Source of the DNA: Fictibacillus solisalsi | GTDB lineage: Bacteria > Bacillota > Bacilli > Bacillales > Fictibacillaceae | Reading direction: 5' to 3' | NCBI RefSeq assembly: GCF_900103485.1 | Contig: NZ_FNHW01000002.1 | Location: forward strand, 248,001 to 312,000 | Length of the DNA: 64,000 bases | Part shown: positions 43,345 to 52,661 of the stretch, one piece after another | Layout of the letters: the number at the start of each line of letters is the position of its first letter | Position numbering within the stretch: position 1 is the stretch's first letter | Translations under genes and position numbers: made by a program | The notes under the pieces: generated by a model | The model's database searches: none | What the model was told of the DNA's origin: nothing | The model's input: the letters and a program-made list of their open reading frames with translations, nothing else

Positions 43345-43476
43345 CACAATCCTCCTTGAAAATTTTGTGAACTGAATCCAGAATCCCTATCCTTCCTTTT
43401 CCACGAATGGTAAAAATAAAACCAGAGAAAGAACGGGTATACTGGTAAAGAATTGATGTTATAAAAGGAGAGGCAA

Positions 43477-44211
43477 ATGAAGTTATTTGATCATTACCAA
43501 ACGGCACTGCGATCCTTGCCGGTAAAAGAACGGTACCGCAGGGAAGACTTGCTGACTTCCGCGTTTCTGATGGAAAAAAACGGTCACCTTGAAATGTATT
43601 ACTCTCCGCATAATGAAGCGGTGAATGAAAACGGAAAAATCATGATTATTGGAATTACTCCCGGGTGGGTGCAGATGGAACTCGCCTTCCGGACAGCAAG
43701 GAGGCTTCTTGAAGAACAGAAGGACACGACAGAAATTTTAACAGCGGCAAAAAAGGCTGCCCAGTTTTCAGGAAGCATGAGAACCCATCTGGTTCAGATG
43801 CTGGATGAACTGGGGCTGCCCTCGTTACTTGACCTTCCGGGTGCTGATGCTCTTTTTGGAGAAGAACGGCAGTTGCTTCACACCGTTTCGATCATTAAAT
43901 ATCCTCTGTTTGTAAACGGCAAGAACTATACTGGGCACCAGCCGCCCATCCGGAAAAGCTCGTTTTTAATGAACTATGCAAGAGATACCTTAGAAACAGA
44001 TATCCTTGCGCTTGAACGCCCATTGATTATTCCACTCGGAAAAGCCGTGGAAGACGTTCTTCGGGTTTTCATCGGCGAAGGAAAGATTGAAGAGTCACAG
44101 TGCTTGCTTGGTTTTCCCCATCCTTCAGGTGCCAATGGCCACCGGCACCGGCAGTTGAGAGAAAGAAAGCGAGCGATGCAGGAAAAACTGCGAACCTTTT
44201 TTGCAACATAA
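43477..44211 (+). CDS. Uracil-DNA-glycosylase-like fold protein, uncharacterised
   Basis: 244 residues. The stretch IMIIGITPGWVQMELAF near residue 52 and the C-terminal LLGFPHPSGANGHRHRQ resemble the two active-site motifs of UDG-superfamily proteins (GxxPG and HPS), with a lengthy helical middle. The protein-level match is my reading of motifs only. A normal AAAGGAG site precedes the ATG. It is monocistronic and ends in a terminator. It could instead be a nucleotide- or base-binding relative without glycosylase activity. Confidence 0.6.
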   Translation: MKLFDHYQTALRSLPVKERYRREDLLTSAFLMEKNGHLEMYYSPHNEAVNENGKIMIIGITPGWVQMELAFRTARRLLEEQKDTTEILTAAKKAAQFSGSMRTHLVQMLDELGLPSLLDLPGADALFGEERQLLHTVSIIKYPLFVNGKNYTGHQPPIRKSSFLMNYARDTLETDILALERPLIIPLGKAVEDVLRVFIGEGKIEESQCLLGFPHPSGANGHRHRQLRERKRAMQEKLRTFFAT

Positions 44212-44212
44212 A

Positions 44213-44240
44213 AAACCGCCGGCAGTTGTCCGGCGGTTGA
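44213..44240. terminator. Convergent terminator
   Basis: AACCGCCGG with CCGGCGGTT, loop CAGTTGT; A-run upstream on the plus strand serves the opposite gene better. Confidence 0.7.
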
Positions 44241-44243
44241 TCG

Positions 44244-44399
44244 TTATTCTTCTTCTTTTCGATTTTTGAAGGCTTCGTTTGTTACGATATACGGATCCAC
44301 TTCCGCTTTTTCCTTCCCTTGGTCAGGGGTAATGCTTCCTTCAGGAAAATTACCTGGGTGCCCTTTTTTCTTATGTTCAAATTCTTTTCCGCGAGACAT
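44244..44399 (-). CDS. Small hydrophilic hypothetical protein
   Basis: 51 residues starting MSRGKEFEHKKKGHPGN, Lys/Glu-rich, with PEGSITPDQGKEKAE and ending KNRKEEE. No hydrophobic core, so probably disordered. The ATG at 44399 has AAAGGA about 10 nt upstream; the frame extends to 44453 without a site. Small proteins of this composition are common in spore-formers, but I do not recognise a named family. Confidence 0.55.
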   Translation of the reverse strand: MSRGKEFEHKKKGHPGNFPEGSITPDQGKEKAEVDPYIVTNEAFKNRKEEE

Positions 44400-44464
44400 A
44401 ATGGAGTATCCTTTCTTTGGTTGAAATATCGTTTCATAAAGATTATGTGCCAATGGACGATATT

Positions 44465-44749
44465 TTAAACCATTCCCACCAGCTCTACGGAAACATCGTT
44501 GAACATCCCATTTCCGATATAGTTGCCGTCGAGGTCGAATTGCCAGTCATGGGGGCCGGCTTCAATATGTATAATGCCAGGCATAATATCCATCACGATG
44601 GCGGTGATCAAGGAAACCGAAATTTGCTCTTTCGTAAAATCATCTGCCAATTTATAGGCAACTTTCATCAAATGTTCATCTATGATATTCAAGTCTTTCT
44701 CTTCAAAAGCCATCACAACATTCATCACAGTGTATTCATATACGTTCAT
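44465..44749 (-). CDS. Hypothetical protein
   Basis: 94 residues beginning MNVYEYTVMNVVMAFEEKD, with helices around 1-50 and a beta-like end (IIHIEAGPHDWQFDLDGN). AAGGGG is 9 nt before the ATG at 44749. No signal peptide or known motif. It precedes the small hydrophilic gene on the same strand with a 65-nt gap, so the two may share a transcript. Confidence 0.5.
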   Translation of the reverse strand: MNVYEYTVMNVVMAFEEKDLNIIDEHLMKVAYKLADDFTKEQISVSLITAIVMDIMPGIIHIEAGPHDWQFDLDGNYIGNGMFNDVSVELVGMV

Positions 44750-44878
44750 TCCGCTCATCCCCTTAAGCTTATTTACAACCAGTATTGCCCTAATCTATGA
44801 ATCTATTCATCTCTTTTAAAAAAGTTAAAGACAAACTTCAGATACACAGTATGGAAGTTTGAAAGAAAGGGGAGATGT

Positions 44879-45046
44879 GTGAATTGGCGATTGCAGCAGA
44901 TTACGCTGATTGCGATGAAGGATGAAGTGGTAATACGGAAGTGGAACAGATTTGGGAAACGGAACACACACTGGCTTATTATCTTATCCGACCGTTTTAT
45001 GGTGCATATCGTTGTTATTCCCAAAAGCATATCCCGACCTTTCTGA
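44879..45046 (+). CDS. Small basic ORF of uncertain status
   Basis: GTG start with AAAGGGGAG 4 nt upstream and 55 codons (NWRLQQITLIAMKDEVVIRK, then a second beta-like half). Another frame across 44941-45189 stays open for 82 codons without a good site. Neither has a recognisable family. The 44760-45180 interval may hold a degraded gene. Confidence 0.25.
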   Translation: MNWRLQQITLIAMKDEVVIRKWNRFGKRNTHWLIILSDRFMVHIVVIPKSISRPF

Positions 45047-45183
45047 AGATTGATGCGGAAACGAAACCTGTGATGGAAGATGTGTTTACTGCGATTCAGA
45101 CGGCACCAGTATCATCCAATCCAGGAAGAACCAAACCAATAAGTAAATGTATTGGCATGTCCGTTTTGGGGCCCGTACCTTGG

Positions 45184-45214
45184 AAATAAGAGCCCGTAAC
45201 CCGGGCTCTTATTT
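45184..45214. terminator. Bidirectional terminator
   Basis: Perfect 13-bp stem AAATAAGAGCCCG (45184-45196) with CGGGCTCTTATTT (45202-45214). Confidence 0.88.
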
Positions 45215-45613
45215 GACGATGGGCGTTTCTTTTACGACAATGACTGGTGTAATTTTGCGCTGTACACACTCATCTAATTCTCCATAGGGGATCAGGCCGA
45301 GAGTCAGAGCGGCTTCAATTTTTTGCTTATCAGGCTGTTTCGTTGTTACGATACAATCCTGAAGGTTCAGTTCTTCCAGTTTTTGAACGGTTTTTTCGTT
45401 ATGAAAGCTTTCGGACTTACGAATTTGCCGTTGCAGCTTATAATTTCCGTACCGAATTTCGCCCTTTTCGCTTTGTCCAAGAACAGAATCAAAATGAGTA
45501 TTGAATTTTGTTTTTAACTCGGACAGCTCTGCGTCAATGGCTTTCGAGAGCTGATTCAGCTCATGAAAGCGTGATACCATCTCTTCGGTAACTTGTCCCA
45601 CTTTTATATCCAT
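45209..45613 (-). CDS. Hypothetical coiled-coil protein
   Basis: 134 residues. The N-terminal helix (about 10-45, VSRFHELNQLSKAIDAELSE) looks like a coiled coil, and the middle has KLQRQIRKSESFHNEKTVQK. The shape recalls small phage-type coiled-coil proteins, but I cannot assign a family. GAGGGGG lies 7 nt before the ATG, and the stop falls within the shared terminator, so the gene is well delimited. Confidence 0.6.
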   Translation of the reverse strand: MDIKVGQVTEEMVSRFHELNQLSKAIDAELSELKTKFNTHFDSVLGQSEKGEIRYGNYKLQRQIRKSESFHNEKTVQKLEELNLQDCIVTTKQPDKQKIEAALTLGLIPYGELDECVQRKITPVIVVKETPIVK

Positions 45614-45721
45614 CTATTAACCCCCTCGGTTTTTACTTCATCTTTATGCGGCTGAGCAAAAAATAGTACGATGTAGTATAATAAAGTGTGATAAATACTC
45701 TTTGGAAAGGGGAGTTGGCGT

Positions 45722-46090
45722 GTGGATTTTGCCTTTATGATGGCTGAGCAGCGCATTAAGGATGCAATTCAAAAGGGAGACTTGGACCATTTGCCGGGAA
45801 AAGGAAAACCGCTTAAACTCGAAGAACTCTCCACCGTTCCCCAAGAATTAAGAATGGGCTACAAAATCCTGAAAAATGCAGGGTATGTTCCTGAAGAAGT
45901 TCAGTTGAAAAAAGAAATGATGTCGATTCAGGATCTGATTGACCTTTGCCAGAACCCTGAGGAAAAAGAAACGCTCAAAAAGAAATGGACCGAGAAGTCA
46001 CTGCGGTTTAATTCGTTGATGGAAAAGCGAAGGATGTCCAGTTCCTCTGCATTCGGAATGTACCGTGATAAAATTTATAAAAAATTTTAA
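45722..46090 (+). CDS. DUF1992 (DnaJ-C28-like) domain protein
   Basis: 122 residues. The conserved pattern AEQRIKDAIQKGDLDHLPGK, GKPLKLEE and ELRMGYKILKNAGYVPEEV identifies DUF1992, the domain also found in eukaryotic DNAJC28 but here without a J domain. Function unknown. The start is GTG at 45722 with AAAGGGGA about 9 nt upstream. It is divergent from the coiled-coil gene and ends at a weak terminator. Confidence 0.85.
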   Translation: MDFAFMMAEQRIKDAIQKGDLDHLPGKGKPLKLEELSTVPQELRMGYKILKNAGYVPEEVQLKKEMMSIQDLIDLCQNPEEKETLKKKWTEKSLRFNSLMEKRRMSSSSAFGMYRDKIYKKF

Positions 46091-46091
46091 C

Positions 46092-46120
46092 AGCTCCCGC
46101 GTATACGGGGGCTTTTGTTT
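46092..46120 (+). terminator. Terminator after the DUF1992 gene
   Basis: GCTCCCG with CGGGGGC (one G-T pair), followed by TTTTG. Confidence 0.55.
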
Positions 46121-46144
46121 TTATTTTCAGCCCGATTGGCCGTA

Positions 46145-46176
46145 TAAAAAAGCTGGCCTCCACAGAAGCCAGCTTA
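46145..46176 (-). terminator. Terminator after bshB2
   Basis: On the minus strand AAGCTGGC with GCCAGCTT, followed by six T. Confidence 0.85.
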
Positions 46177-46183
46177 TTGCGAG

Positions 46184-46846
46184 TTAAAATTTATATGTCC
46201 AGAATTGCTCTTTGTTGATCCGCTTCAGCACTTCCGGTACTTTTTCCGGATTTTCTTCAGCCATCGCCGCGATGATCCATTCGGTCTGCGAACGGTGTGC
46301 TTTAATCGCTTCAAGCTTTTGGTGTGATACTGAGCTCACATCATTGACCACATCAGGCTCACCAAGCATCTCGTAGCAATCATTGGAGAATGCCACGCAA
46401 TGAACGGCAGGACGCTCGTCTTCCGGAAGCTGTTCCACTGCCCGGATAACGGCCCGCCCTGTTGCTTCATGATCCGGATGCACGCTGTAGCCGGGATAGA
46501 AGGTAATGATCAACGTAGGCTTCAGCTCATCGATCACATTGCCGATCCGCGCTGTTAATGTTTTGGGATCCTCAAATTCTACGGTTTTATCGCGTAAGCC
46601 CCACATTCTAAGGTCATTGATGTTCAGTGTGTCGGCAGCTGCCTGCAGTTCCTTTTTTCTGATTTTCGGCAGGGATTCACGAGTGGCAAAGGGGGGATTT
46701 CCCATGTTACGGCCCATTTCGCCTAATGTGAGGCACACATAAGTGACAGGTACTCCTTTTTCAGTATTCATGGCGATGGTGCCGGAAACTCCGAATGCTT
46801 CATCATCAGGGTGTGGAAATACGACTAAAACATGTTCTTGTGACAT
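46184..46846 (-). CDS. bshB2: Bacillithiol biosynthesis deacetylase BshB2
   Basis: 220 residues of the PIG-L deacetylase family. Zinc motif FPHPDDEAFG at the N-terminus and HPDHEATG near 120 are intact. It removes the acetyl group from GlcNAc-malate in bacillithiol synthesis, or acts on bacillithiol conjugates. Together with yojF immediately upstream, 11 nt away on the same strand, it matches the B. subtilis yojF-bshB2 (yojG) pair. Cytosolic. Confidence 0.92.
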   Translation of the reverse strand: MSQEHVLVVFPHPDDEAFGVSGTIAMNTEKGVPVTYVCLTLGEMGRNMGNPPFATRESLPKIRKKELQAAADTLNINDLRMWGLRDKTVEFEDPKTLTARIGNVIDELKPTLIITFYPGYSVHPDHEATGRAVIRAVEQLPEDERPAVHCVAFSNDCYEMLGEPDVVNDVSSVSHQKLEAIKAHRSQTEWIIAAMAEENPEKVPEVLKRINKEQFWTYKF

Positions 46847-46857
46847 ATAGTAACCTC

Positions 46858-47208
46858 CTATTCAAACGGATGGGGGCTAAGCTGAAGTGCAACAGCCAAT
46901 TTTCCTTCTGCATCATGTCCGGCAAGCAATAGCTGTCCGTCCTCGTTTACTTCCCAATGCGTCAGGCCTTCAGCGTAAACCCATCCCAGTTCAATTTTTA
47001 GTCCAGCACGGTAAGGAGCTTTGTCTCCCGTGATGATTCCCCGCTCAAAATTCACTTTTGCATTTCGTATATAAGCGCCCACTGAAAAGAACGACTGATT
47101 AAAGTGAGAAGCGTATGCTCCGTTTGTTGTTTCCAAATGTAAGTAGACATCCTGGTTCAAAAACTTGTTGATCTCGTTTTGAACCGTATCTAGTGTGATC
47201 GGCTGCAA
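46858..47208 (-). CDS. yojF: YojF-family protein (DUF1806)
   Basis: 116 residues. The family pattern includes VYLHLETTNGAYA, NQSFFSVGAYIRNAKVNF and the C-terminal LLAGHDAEGKLAVALQLSP. Function unknown; its constant pairing with bshB2 suggests a part in bacillithiol metabolism. First gene of the two-gene operon. Confidence 0.88.
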   Translation of the reverse strand: MQPITLDTVQNEINKFLNQDVYLHLETTNGAYASHFNQSFFSVGAYIRNAKVNFERGIITGDKAPYRAGLKIELGWVYAEGLTHWEVNEDGQLLLAGHDAEGKLAVALQLSPHPFE

Positions 47209-47307
47209 GGTTTTCCCTCCTCAATAAGCTTCATTGCAATCATTATACTTGAACGATTGCCAAAGCGTTAAATAAACTGCCTGACGGCTACAGGGCTTTT
47301 TGACCAT

Positions 47308-47344
47308 AAAAAAGAGGAATTCGCTAAGCTTAATTCCTCTTTTC
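47308..47344 (-). terminator. Minus-strand terminator
   Basis: AAAAGAGGAATT with AATTCCTCTTTT, then T-run, after the YfhD-like gene. Confidence 0.85.
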
Positions 47345-47350
47345 ACCTTT

Positions 47351-47548
47351 TTATTTATTCTGTTCATCCCTACGAATTACCTCTGTCGGCTCGAAGCCCG
47401 GAGGCGATGTTAGCTCATATTGAGAAGTCAGTTCCTCTGCCAGCTCGGCTTCCTGGTTGTCATGAACGATTTCATATTTTGGTGTTTGAGGAAGCTTTGC
47501 TTTATTTTTGTCACGTGCCGGCTGTTTATGGCTGTTGCCTCTGCCCAT
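47351..47548 (-). CDS. YfhD-like small hydrophilic protein
   Basis: 65 residues: a basic N-terminus (MGRGNSHKQPARDKNKAKLP), the conserved LPQTPK stretch and an acidic rest, like B. subtilis YfhD-family small proteins of spore-formers. No membrane segment, probably disordered. Good upstream site (GGTGGGG). Monocistronic with its own terminator. Confidence 0.6.
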   Translation of the reverse strand: MGRGNSHKQPARDKNKAKLPQTPKYEIVHDNQEAELAEELTSQYELTSPPGFEPTEVIRRDEQNK

Positions 47549-47632
47549 GGTTACCCCACCTTTTCATAAAAGTATAGTGGTTAGCGTCCCAATGCACGGC
47601 ATTTTTTATTCGTGGAAAAGCTCTTGTAGATA

Positions 47633-48445
47633 TTATACATTTTTGGAGTTACGGTAAGCGCTATGGTCTGTTGGGCCAACATACTCGTTCAGAGGGAATG
47701 AATGCCGGATTGCTTCCGTAATAAAGTCCTTGGCCACAGAGATGGCTTCTTTCACCGATTTTCCTTTGGCCAGCTCTGCCGCTACAGCGGAAGAGTACGT
47801 ACAGCCAGCGCCATGTGTGTAAGTGGTGTCAATTCGGTCGGATTCAAGAACTTCAAAGGTTTCTCCGTCAAATACCACATCCACCGCTTTTTCATGTACA
47901 AGTTTGCCGCCGCCTTTGACGATCACATACTTGGCACCTGCAGACTGAATCTTTTGCGCCGCTTCCTTCATTTCGTCAACCGTTGTGATCGGGGCCATGC
48001 CTGCCAGGTGGGCTGCCTCAAACAAGTTTGGTGTCACGACCGTAGCACGCGGCACAAGAACGTTTTGAAGCGTATCGGCGAGCTCGGGTTGAAGCGGTTC
48101 AGCTCCTTTGCAGACCATAACAGGGTCAACCACTACATTTTTCAATTCGTACTTGTCAATCACTTCGGCTGTTGCTTTAATGACGTCAACAGAAGCGAGC
48201 ATTCCCGTTTTCACTGCGTCCACACCAATCCCTCCAAGAACAGTTTCAAGCTGGGCCTTGAACAAATCAAGAGGAAGCAAAAAGACTTCGTGGAACCAGT
48301 CACGCTTCGGATCCTGGGCCACCACTACGTTAATGGCTGTCATTCCATATACACCCAGCTCCTGAAAGGTTTTTAAATCTGCCTGAATGCCTGCTCCGCC
48401 GCTAGTATCGGAACCGGCAATGGTTAATGCTTTATACATACTCAT
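47633..48445 (-). CDS. pdxK: Pyridoxine/pyridoxal kinase (ThiD-like)
   Basis: 270 residues of the ThiD/PdxK ribokinase-like fold. AGSDTSGGAGIQADLKTF at the N-terminus, VDPVMVCKG in the middle and the ATP/anion-hole motif HGAGCTYSSA near residue 215. The Cys in GAGCT and the length fit the B. subtilis-type PdxK (formerly ThiD), which phosphorylates pyridoxal and hydroxymethylpyrimidine. AAAAGGAGA lies 7 nt before the ATG. No other vitamin genes are nearby, so salvage of B6 is the likely role. Confidence 0.88.
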   Translation of the reverse strand: MSMYKALTIAGSDTSGGAGIQADLKTFQELGVYGMTAINVVVAQDPKRDWFHEVFLLPLDLFKAQLETVLGGIGVDAVKTGMLASVDVIKATAEVIDKYELKNVVVDPVMVCKGAEPLQPELADTLQNVLVPRATVVTPNLFEAAHLAGMAPITTVDEMKEAAQKIQSAGAKYVIVKGGGKLVHEKAVDVVFDGETFEVLESDRIDTTYTHGAGCTYSSAVAAELAKGKSVKEAISVAKDFITEAIRHSFPLNEYVGPTDHSAYRNSKNV

Positions 48446-48492
48446 TGTCCAATCTCCTTTTATGCCTTTTTTTATGATTATCGATAAATGTT

Positions 48493-48520
48493 ATTATAGC
48501 AATGATCTGATCCGAGACAA
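48493..48520 (-). promoter_or_regulatory. Sigma-A promoter of pdxK
   Basis: On the minus strand TTGTCT (48520-48515), 16-nt spacer, TATAAT (48498-48493). Confidence 0.6.
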
Positions 48521-48675
48521 AGCCGGTGGCTTTCTTTGATCCTTTTTGACCGATCATTGTTTAGTTTGCCGGGAAAACGTGTAAAGTAGTAGCAGACATT
48601 ATTTCTTTGCTTCCAGCCTCACAGGTATGGTTTACTTAATAAATAAAAATAAAAATAAAACGAGGAAGTGTTCTT

Positions 48676-49182
48676 ATGCTGCGAAAGTTATTTGGAAAAA
48701 AAGATCAAGACACACCCACTGAAGAAATTGTGGTTTCACCCTTAAATGGCAGAATTATTCCTCTTGAAGAAGTGCCTGACCCCGTTTTTTCAGAAAAAAT
48801 GATGGGTGACGGCATTGCGGTAGTCCCGGAAGATGGTGAGTTGATGTCGCCGGTCGATGGCGAGGTGCTCCAGGTATTCCCGACCAAGCATGCGGTCGGA
48901 ATCAAAACCAAATCGGGTCTTGAAATCCTCATTCATATTGGTCTTGAAACGGTAATGATGAAAGGGGAGGGCTTTACTTCTCTTGTGAAAGAAGGAGACC
49001 GTGTACGCACAGGCCAACCGTTGATTTCATTTAACGTGGACCTCGTCAAAGAAAAAGCAAAAAGCACCGTTACACCCATTATCATTACAAACGGTGAGAA
49101 AGCGGGTAGTGTTGAAAAGCTCAGTCCGGATCAGGCTCAGGCGGGGACAACCCAGATCATGCGCATCACGGACATTAAATAA
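48676..49182 (+). CDS. crr: Glucose-type PTS EIIA protein (Crr/YpqE-like)
   Basis: 168 residues. EIIA-Glc fold with PLNGRIIPLEEVPDPVF, SPVDGEVLQVFPTKHAVGI (support His) and ILIHIGLET (phosphorylated His). It carries phosphate from HPr to EIIBC components that lack an EIIA. It is a free-standing IIA with no sugar-specific partner in the window, like B. subtilis YpqE and E. coli Crr. An AT-rich repeat (AATAAAAATA) precedes the GAGGAAG site. Confidence 0.9.
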   Translation: MLRKLFGKKDQDTPTEEIVVSPLNGRIIPLEEVPDPVFSEKMMGDGIAVVPEDGELMSPVDGEVLQVFPTKHAVGIKTKSGLEILIHIGLETVMMKGEGFTSLVKEGDRVRTGQPLISFNVDLVKEKAKSTVTPIIITNGEKAGSVEKLSPDQAQAGTTQIMRITDIK

Positions 49183-49218
49183 CCAGGAAAGAAGAGAAAT
49201 CTTCTTCCTGGTTTTTTT
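49181..49218 (+). terminator. Terminator after crr
   Basis: A 14-bp stem with one bulge, AACCAGGAAAGAAGA with TCTTCTTCCTGGTT, and eight T. It abuts the stop of metH on the other strand. Confidence 0.9.
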
Positions 49219-52200
49219 TATACCAATACGTTGAAGTACCGGGCCTGTGGGTGGGAAAACACAAGTGCGGTAACCGATGCTTCCGGTTCCATCATAAAGC
49301 CCTCGGTCAGCTGGATGCCGATTTCCTCAGGCTCAAGGAGTTTAAAGAGCTTTGCCTGGTCCTCAAGGTCGGGGCAGGCAGGATAGCCGAATGAAAACCG
49401 TTGTCCCTGATATCTGGCGGAGAAACGGTCTTGCATGGACATGCTGACAGGATCCGGGAATCCCCATTTATCTCGCATTTGCCTGTGCACCAGCTCGGCC
49501 AGACCTTCCGCTGTTTCAAGGGCCAGGGACTGAAGGGCGAAGCTTTCGAGGAAACGGCCCTCTGCTTTGAGCTGCTGCGCACGTTCACGAATGCCGCTTC
49601 CCGCTGTAACAGCGAAGAATCCGACATAATCCATCTCGCCGCTCTCTGCCGGTTTTGCATAATCTGCCAAACAGAGATGCGGGCTTCGGCTTTGGCGCGG
49701 GAATTCAAAGGTCTCGATGATCCGTGATGTATCATTCGGATCGTAAATATATAATTTCTCGTCCTCGGACTGTGCAGGGAAAAACCGATACAGTGCGGCC
49801 GGCGCAATCAAGTGGTTTTCCTGGCTTTCCTTCAAAAGCTGATCCACCATTTCTTTTACTTCAAGAGCACGCTCATCTTTTTCGGCGAGCAGCCGCGATA
49901 CCTTTCCTTTTACCCCTAAGTGATGACCAAGCAGCATCTGTAAATTAATGTACGGAATCACAGAGGAAAGTGGGTAGGATTTGAATACATGCCTCTCCGT
50001 ATCTTTGGGTACAAAAACCTTAAGCGACTGATCCACAGAGGGTCGGACTTTTACCGCAGTGGCAGTCGAAGCCGCTGATCCTGCGGCAGGGAAATCCTCA
50101 GGTTCCTCAGCAGGTGCCTTGACCTCAGGTTTTTCAAAGGTTTCCCCTTTTTGAAGCTTGTTCGCAAGACTTAATCCATCCATCGCATCCTTCGCATAAA
50201 GAACAGTACCCTCATACTCGTTGGCGATCCGGTTTTCCGTGAATTTGCGCGTTAAAGCGGCACCGCCTACAAGAATAGGAACAGATATGCCGGAATTCTT
50301 TAAGTCCGAAGCCGTAAGCACCATTTGTTGAGCAGATTTAACAAGCAGGCCCGAAAGGCCAATGATGTCCGGTTTTTCTTTTTGAATGCTCTGGATCAGT
50401 TCTTGTGGTGTCACCTTAATACCAAGGTCTACTACCTCATAACCATTGTTTCCGAGAATAATGTCCACCAGGTTTTTTCCGATGTCATGCACGTCGCCTT
50501 TCACCGTGGCAAGCACCACTTTTCCTTTGGTGCTCACCGCTCCGCCCGATTCCATGTGGGGTTCAAGATGGGCGACAGCAGCTTTCATGACTTCGGCACT
50601 CTGCAGGACCTCTGCCACAATCAACTGATTATCGTTAAACAACCGGCCAACTTCTTCCATTCCCGCCATTAAAGGACCGTTAATAATATCCAGCGGTGCG
50701 TCGTACTCTTTTAGCGCAAGGTCAAGGTCCGGAATAAGCCCTTCTTTGGTTCCTTCTACCACATAAAATGCGAGACGTTCCGCAAGGGGAAGCTCCACAA
50801 CAGGAGTTTTTGCCTCTTTTTTCTTGCCACGGTAGAATTCCGTAAATTTTGCAAGATTGTCGTCATTGGTCTCGAAAAGCAGTGCTTTTGCAAGCTCCAC
50901 TTCCTCTTGCGGTATGGAGGCGAAGCGTTCGAGTTTTTCGGTATTCACAATCGCGTAATCCAATCCAGCCTGTGTGCAGTAATACAGATAAACCGCATTT
51001 AAAATTTCACGGCCGACAGGAGGCAGACCGAAGGATACGTTTGATATGCCGAGAATGGTCTGGCATTCCGGAAGCTGCTCTTTCAGCTTCCGGAGCCCTT
51101 CCACTGTCGCATTTGCAGAGCCGATATACTGCTCATCACCGGTTCCGACAGGAAAGACAAGAGGGTCAAAAATGATGTCGGTTGGAGCAATGCCGTACTT
51201 ATGGACCAGAAGATCGTAGGAACGCCTGGCGATTTCCAGCTTGCGCTCTGTCGTTACCCCCATTCCTTTTTCATCAATCGTTCCGACAACCACGGCCGCA
51301 CCGTAACGGGAAATAATCGGTGCCACTTTTTCAAACCGTTCTTCGCCGTCTTCGAGGTTGATAGAGTTGATGATCGCTTTTCCCTGGGAGTATTTTAGAG
51401 CCTTTTCAATGACCTGGTCGTCGGTTGAATCGATCACAAGCGGAACCTTTACTTTCTTGACCGCTTCCTTAATGAAATTCTCCATGTCCTCCAGTTCATC
51501 CCGGTCGGGGTCAGCCAGGCAGATATCGATGACGTGGGCGCCTTTTTTAACTTGGGCACGTGCAATTTCAGAAGCTTCTTCAAACTTTCCTTCCGCGATT
51601 AAACGCTTGAATTTTCTGGACCCGATGACGTTCGTCCGTTCACCTACCATGAGCGGCCGCATGGATGGATCATCGTAAATCAGCGGTTCGATACCGGAAA
51701 CCACGTGTGAGTGGCTTTCGGGAAGCTGGCGGGGAGGCAGGGATTCCATCGCCTCTGCAATTGCGCGGATATGATCCGGAGTGGTTCCGCAGCAGCCGCC
51801 GGCAATGTTCAGCCATCCCTCTTCGGCAAACGCGCTCATTTTCTTTGCCAGCGTTTCAGGTGTTTCATGGTAATTTCCGTCTTCGTCTGGCAGTCCGGCG
51901 TTTGGATAACAGCTGACAGCAGAGAGCGCGAGTGAAGAAAGGGAACGAACATGGTCGGTCATAAATTCAGGTCCGGTGGCGCAGTTTAAACCGACCGCTA
52001 TCGGCTTCATATGCTCAAGCGAAATGTAAAATGCTTCAATGGACTGGCCGGCAAGCGTGGTACCCATGGGCTCAATGGTTCCGGACACCATGAATGGCAG
52101 CTCTTTTCCCGTCGATCTAAATGCTTGTTTAATGCCGATGAAAGCGGCTTTTACGTTGAGCATATCCTGACTCGTTTCCAAAAGAAGCAAGTCTGCCCCT

Positions 52201-52661
52201 CCGTCGATCAGACCGCGTGCCTGCTCCTCATATGAGGCTGTGAGCCCCTCAAAGGTGGCTCCGCCAGTTACACTTAACGTTTTTGTTGTCGGACCCATGG
52301 AACCCGCCACAAAGCGCGGCCATTCGGGGGTCGAGATTTGTTCAACGGCCTGGCGTGCAATGTTTGCTGCTACTTTATTTGTTTCGTAGGCTTTATATCC
52401 GAGACCATATTCATCGAGGACAATGTCTGTGGCTCCGAACGTATTGGTTTCAATGATGTCGGCTCCCGCTTTCAAATATTGAAGGTGCACATCAAGAATC
52501 ACATCCGGACGGGTGAAATTCAGATTTTCATTACAGCCTTCAAGCTCTTCGCCGCCAAAGTCGTCTGCTGTCAGGTTGGCTTGCTGGAGAATGGTACCCA
52601 TCGCCCCGTCCATAATCAGTATTTTCTTCTTTAGCTGTTGTTCAAGGGTGATGTTAGACAT
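49218..52661 (-). CDS. metH: Cobalamin-dependent methionine synthase
   Basis: 1147 residues, full modular length. Homocysteine-binding barrel (about 1-310, zinc cysteines with GGCCGTTP), pterin-binding barrel (about 340-600, [14 protein letters not shown]), cap (about 640-730), B12 domain (about 735-870) with the cobalt ligand in GDVHDIGKN, and the SAM-binding reactivation domain (about 920-1147, with FAVTAGSG). It transfers methyl from methyltetrahydrofolate to homocysteine and therefore needs B12. The ATG overlaps the 3' end of yitJ by 8 nt. It is controlled by the S-box upstream of yitJ. Confidence 0.95.
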   Translation of the reverse strand: MSNITLEQQLKKKILIMDGAMGTILQQANLTADDFGGEELEGCNENLNFTRPDVILDVHLQYLKAGADIIETNTFGATDIVLDEYGLGYKAYETNKVAANIARQAVEQISTPEWPRFVAGSMGPTTKTLSVTGGATFEGLTASYEEQARGLIDGGADLLLLETSQDMLNVKAAFIGIKQAFRSTGKELPFMVSGTIEPMGTTLAGQSIEAFYISLEHMKPIAVGLNCATGPEFMTDHVRSLSSLALSAVSCYPNAGLPDEDGNYHETPETLAKKMSAFAEEGWLNIAGGCCGTTPDHIRAIAEAMESLPPRQLPESHSHVVSGIEPLIYDDPSMRPLMVGERTNVIGSRKFKRLIAEGKFEEASEIARAQVKKGAHVIDICLADPDRDELEDMENFIKEAVKKVKVPLVIDSTDDQVIEKALKYSQGKAIINSINLEDGEERFEKVAPIISRYGAAVVVGTIDEKGMGVTTERKLEIARRSYDLLVHKYGIAPTDIIFDPLVFPVGTGDEQYIGSANATVEGLRKLKEQLPECQTILGISNVSFGLPPVGREILNAVYLYYCTQAGLDYAIVNTEKLERFASIPQEEVELAKALLFETNDDNLAKFTEFYRGKKKEAKTPVVELPLAERLAFYVVEGTKEGLIPDLDLALKEYDAPLDIINGPLMAGMEEVGRLFNDNQLIVAEVLQSAEVMKAAVAHLEPHMESGGAVSTKGKVVLATVKGDVHDIGKNLVDIILGNNGYEVVDLGIKVTPQELIQSIQKEKPDIIGLSGLLVKSAQQMVLTASDLKNSGISVPILVGGAALTRKFTENRIANEYEGTVLYAKDAMDGLSLANKLQKGETFEKPEVKAPAEEPEDFPAAGSAASTATAVKVRPSVDQSLKVFVPKDTERHVFKSYPLSSVIPYINLQMLLGHHLGVKGKVSRLLAEKDERALEVKEMVDQLLKESQENHLIAPAALYRFFPAQSEDEKLYIYDPNDTSRIIETFEFPRQSRSPHLCLADYAKPAESGEMDYVGFFAVTAGSGIRERAQQLKAEGRFLESFALQSLALETAEGLAELVHRQMRDKWGFPDPVSMSMQDRFSARYQGQRFSFGYPACPDLEDQAKLFKLLEPEEIGIQLTEGFMMEPEASVTALVFSHPQARYFNVLV

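Noticed and set aside
47702-48376. 224-codon plus-strand frame opposite pdxK
   Set aside because: Composition (Cys/Arg/Phe/His rich) is typical of an antisense shadow of a conserved gene; no SD.
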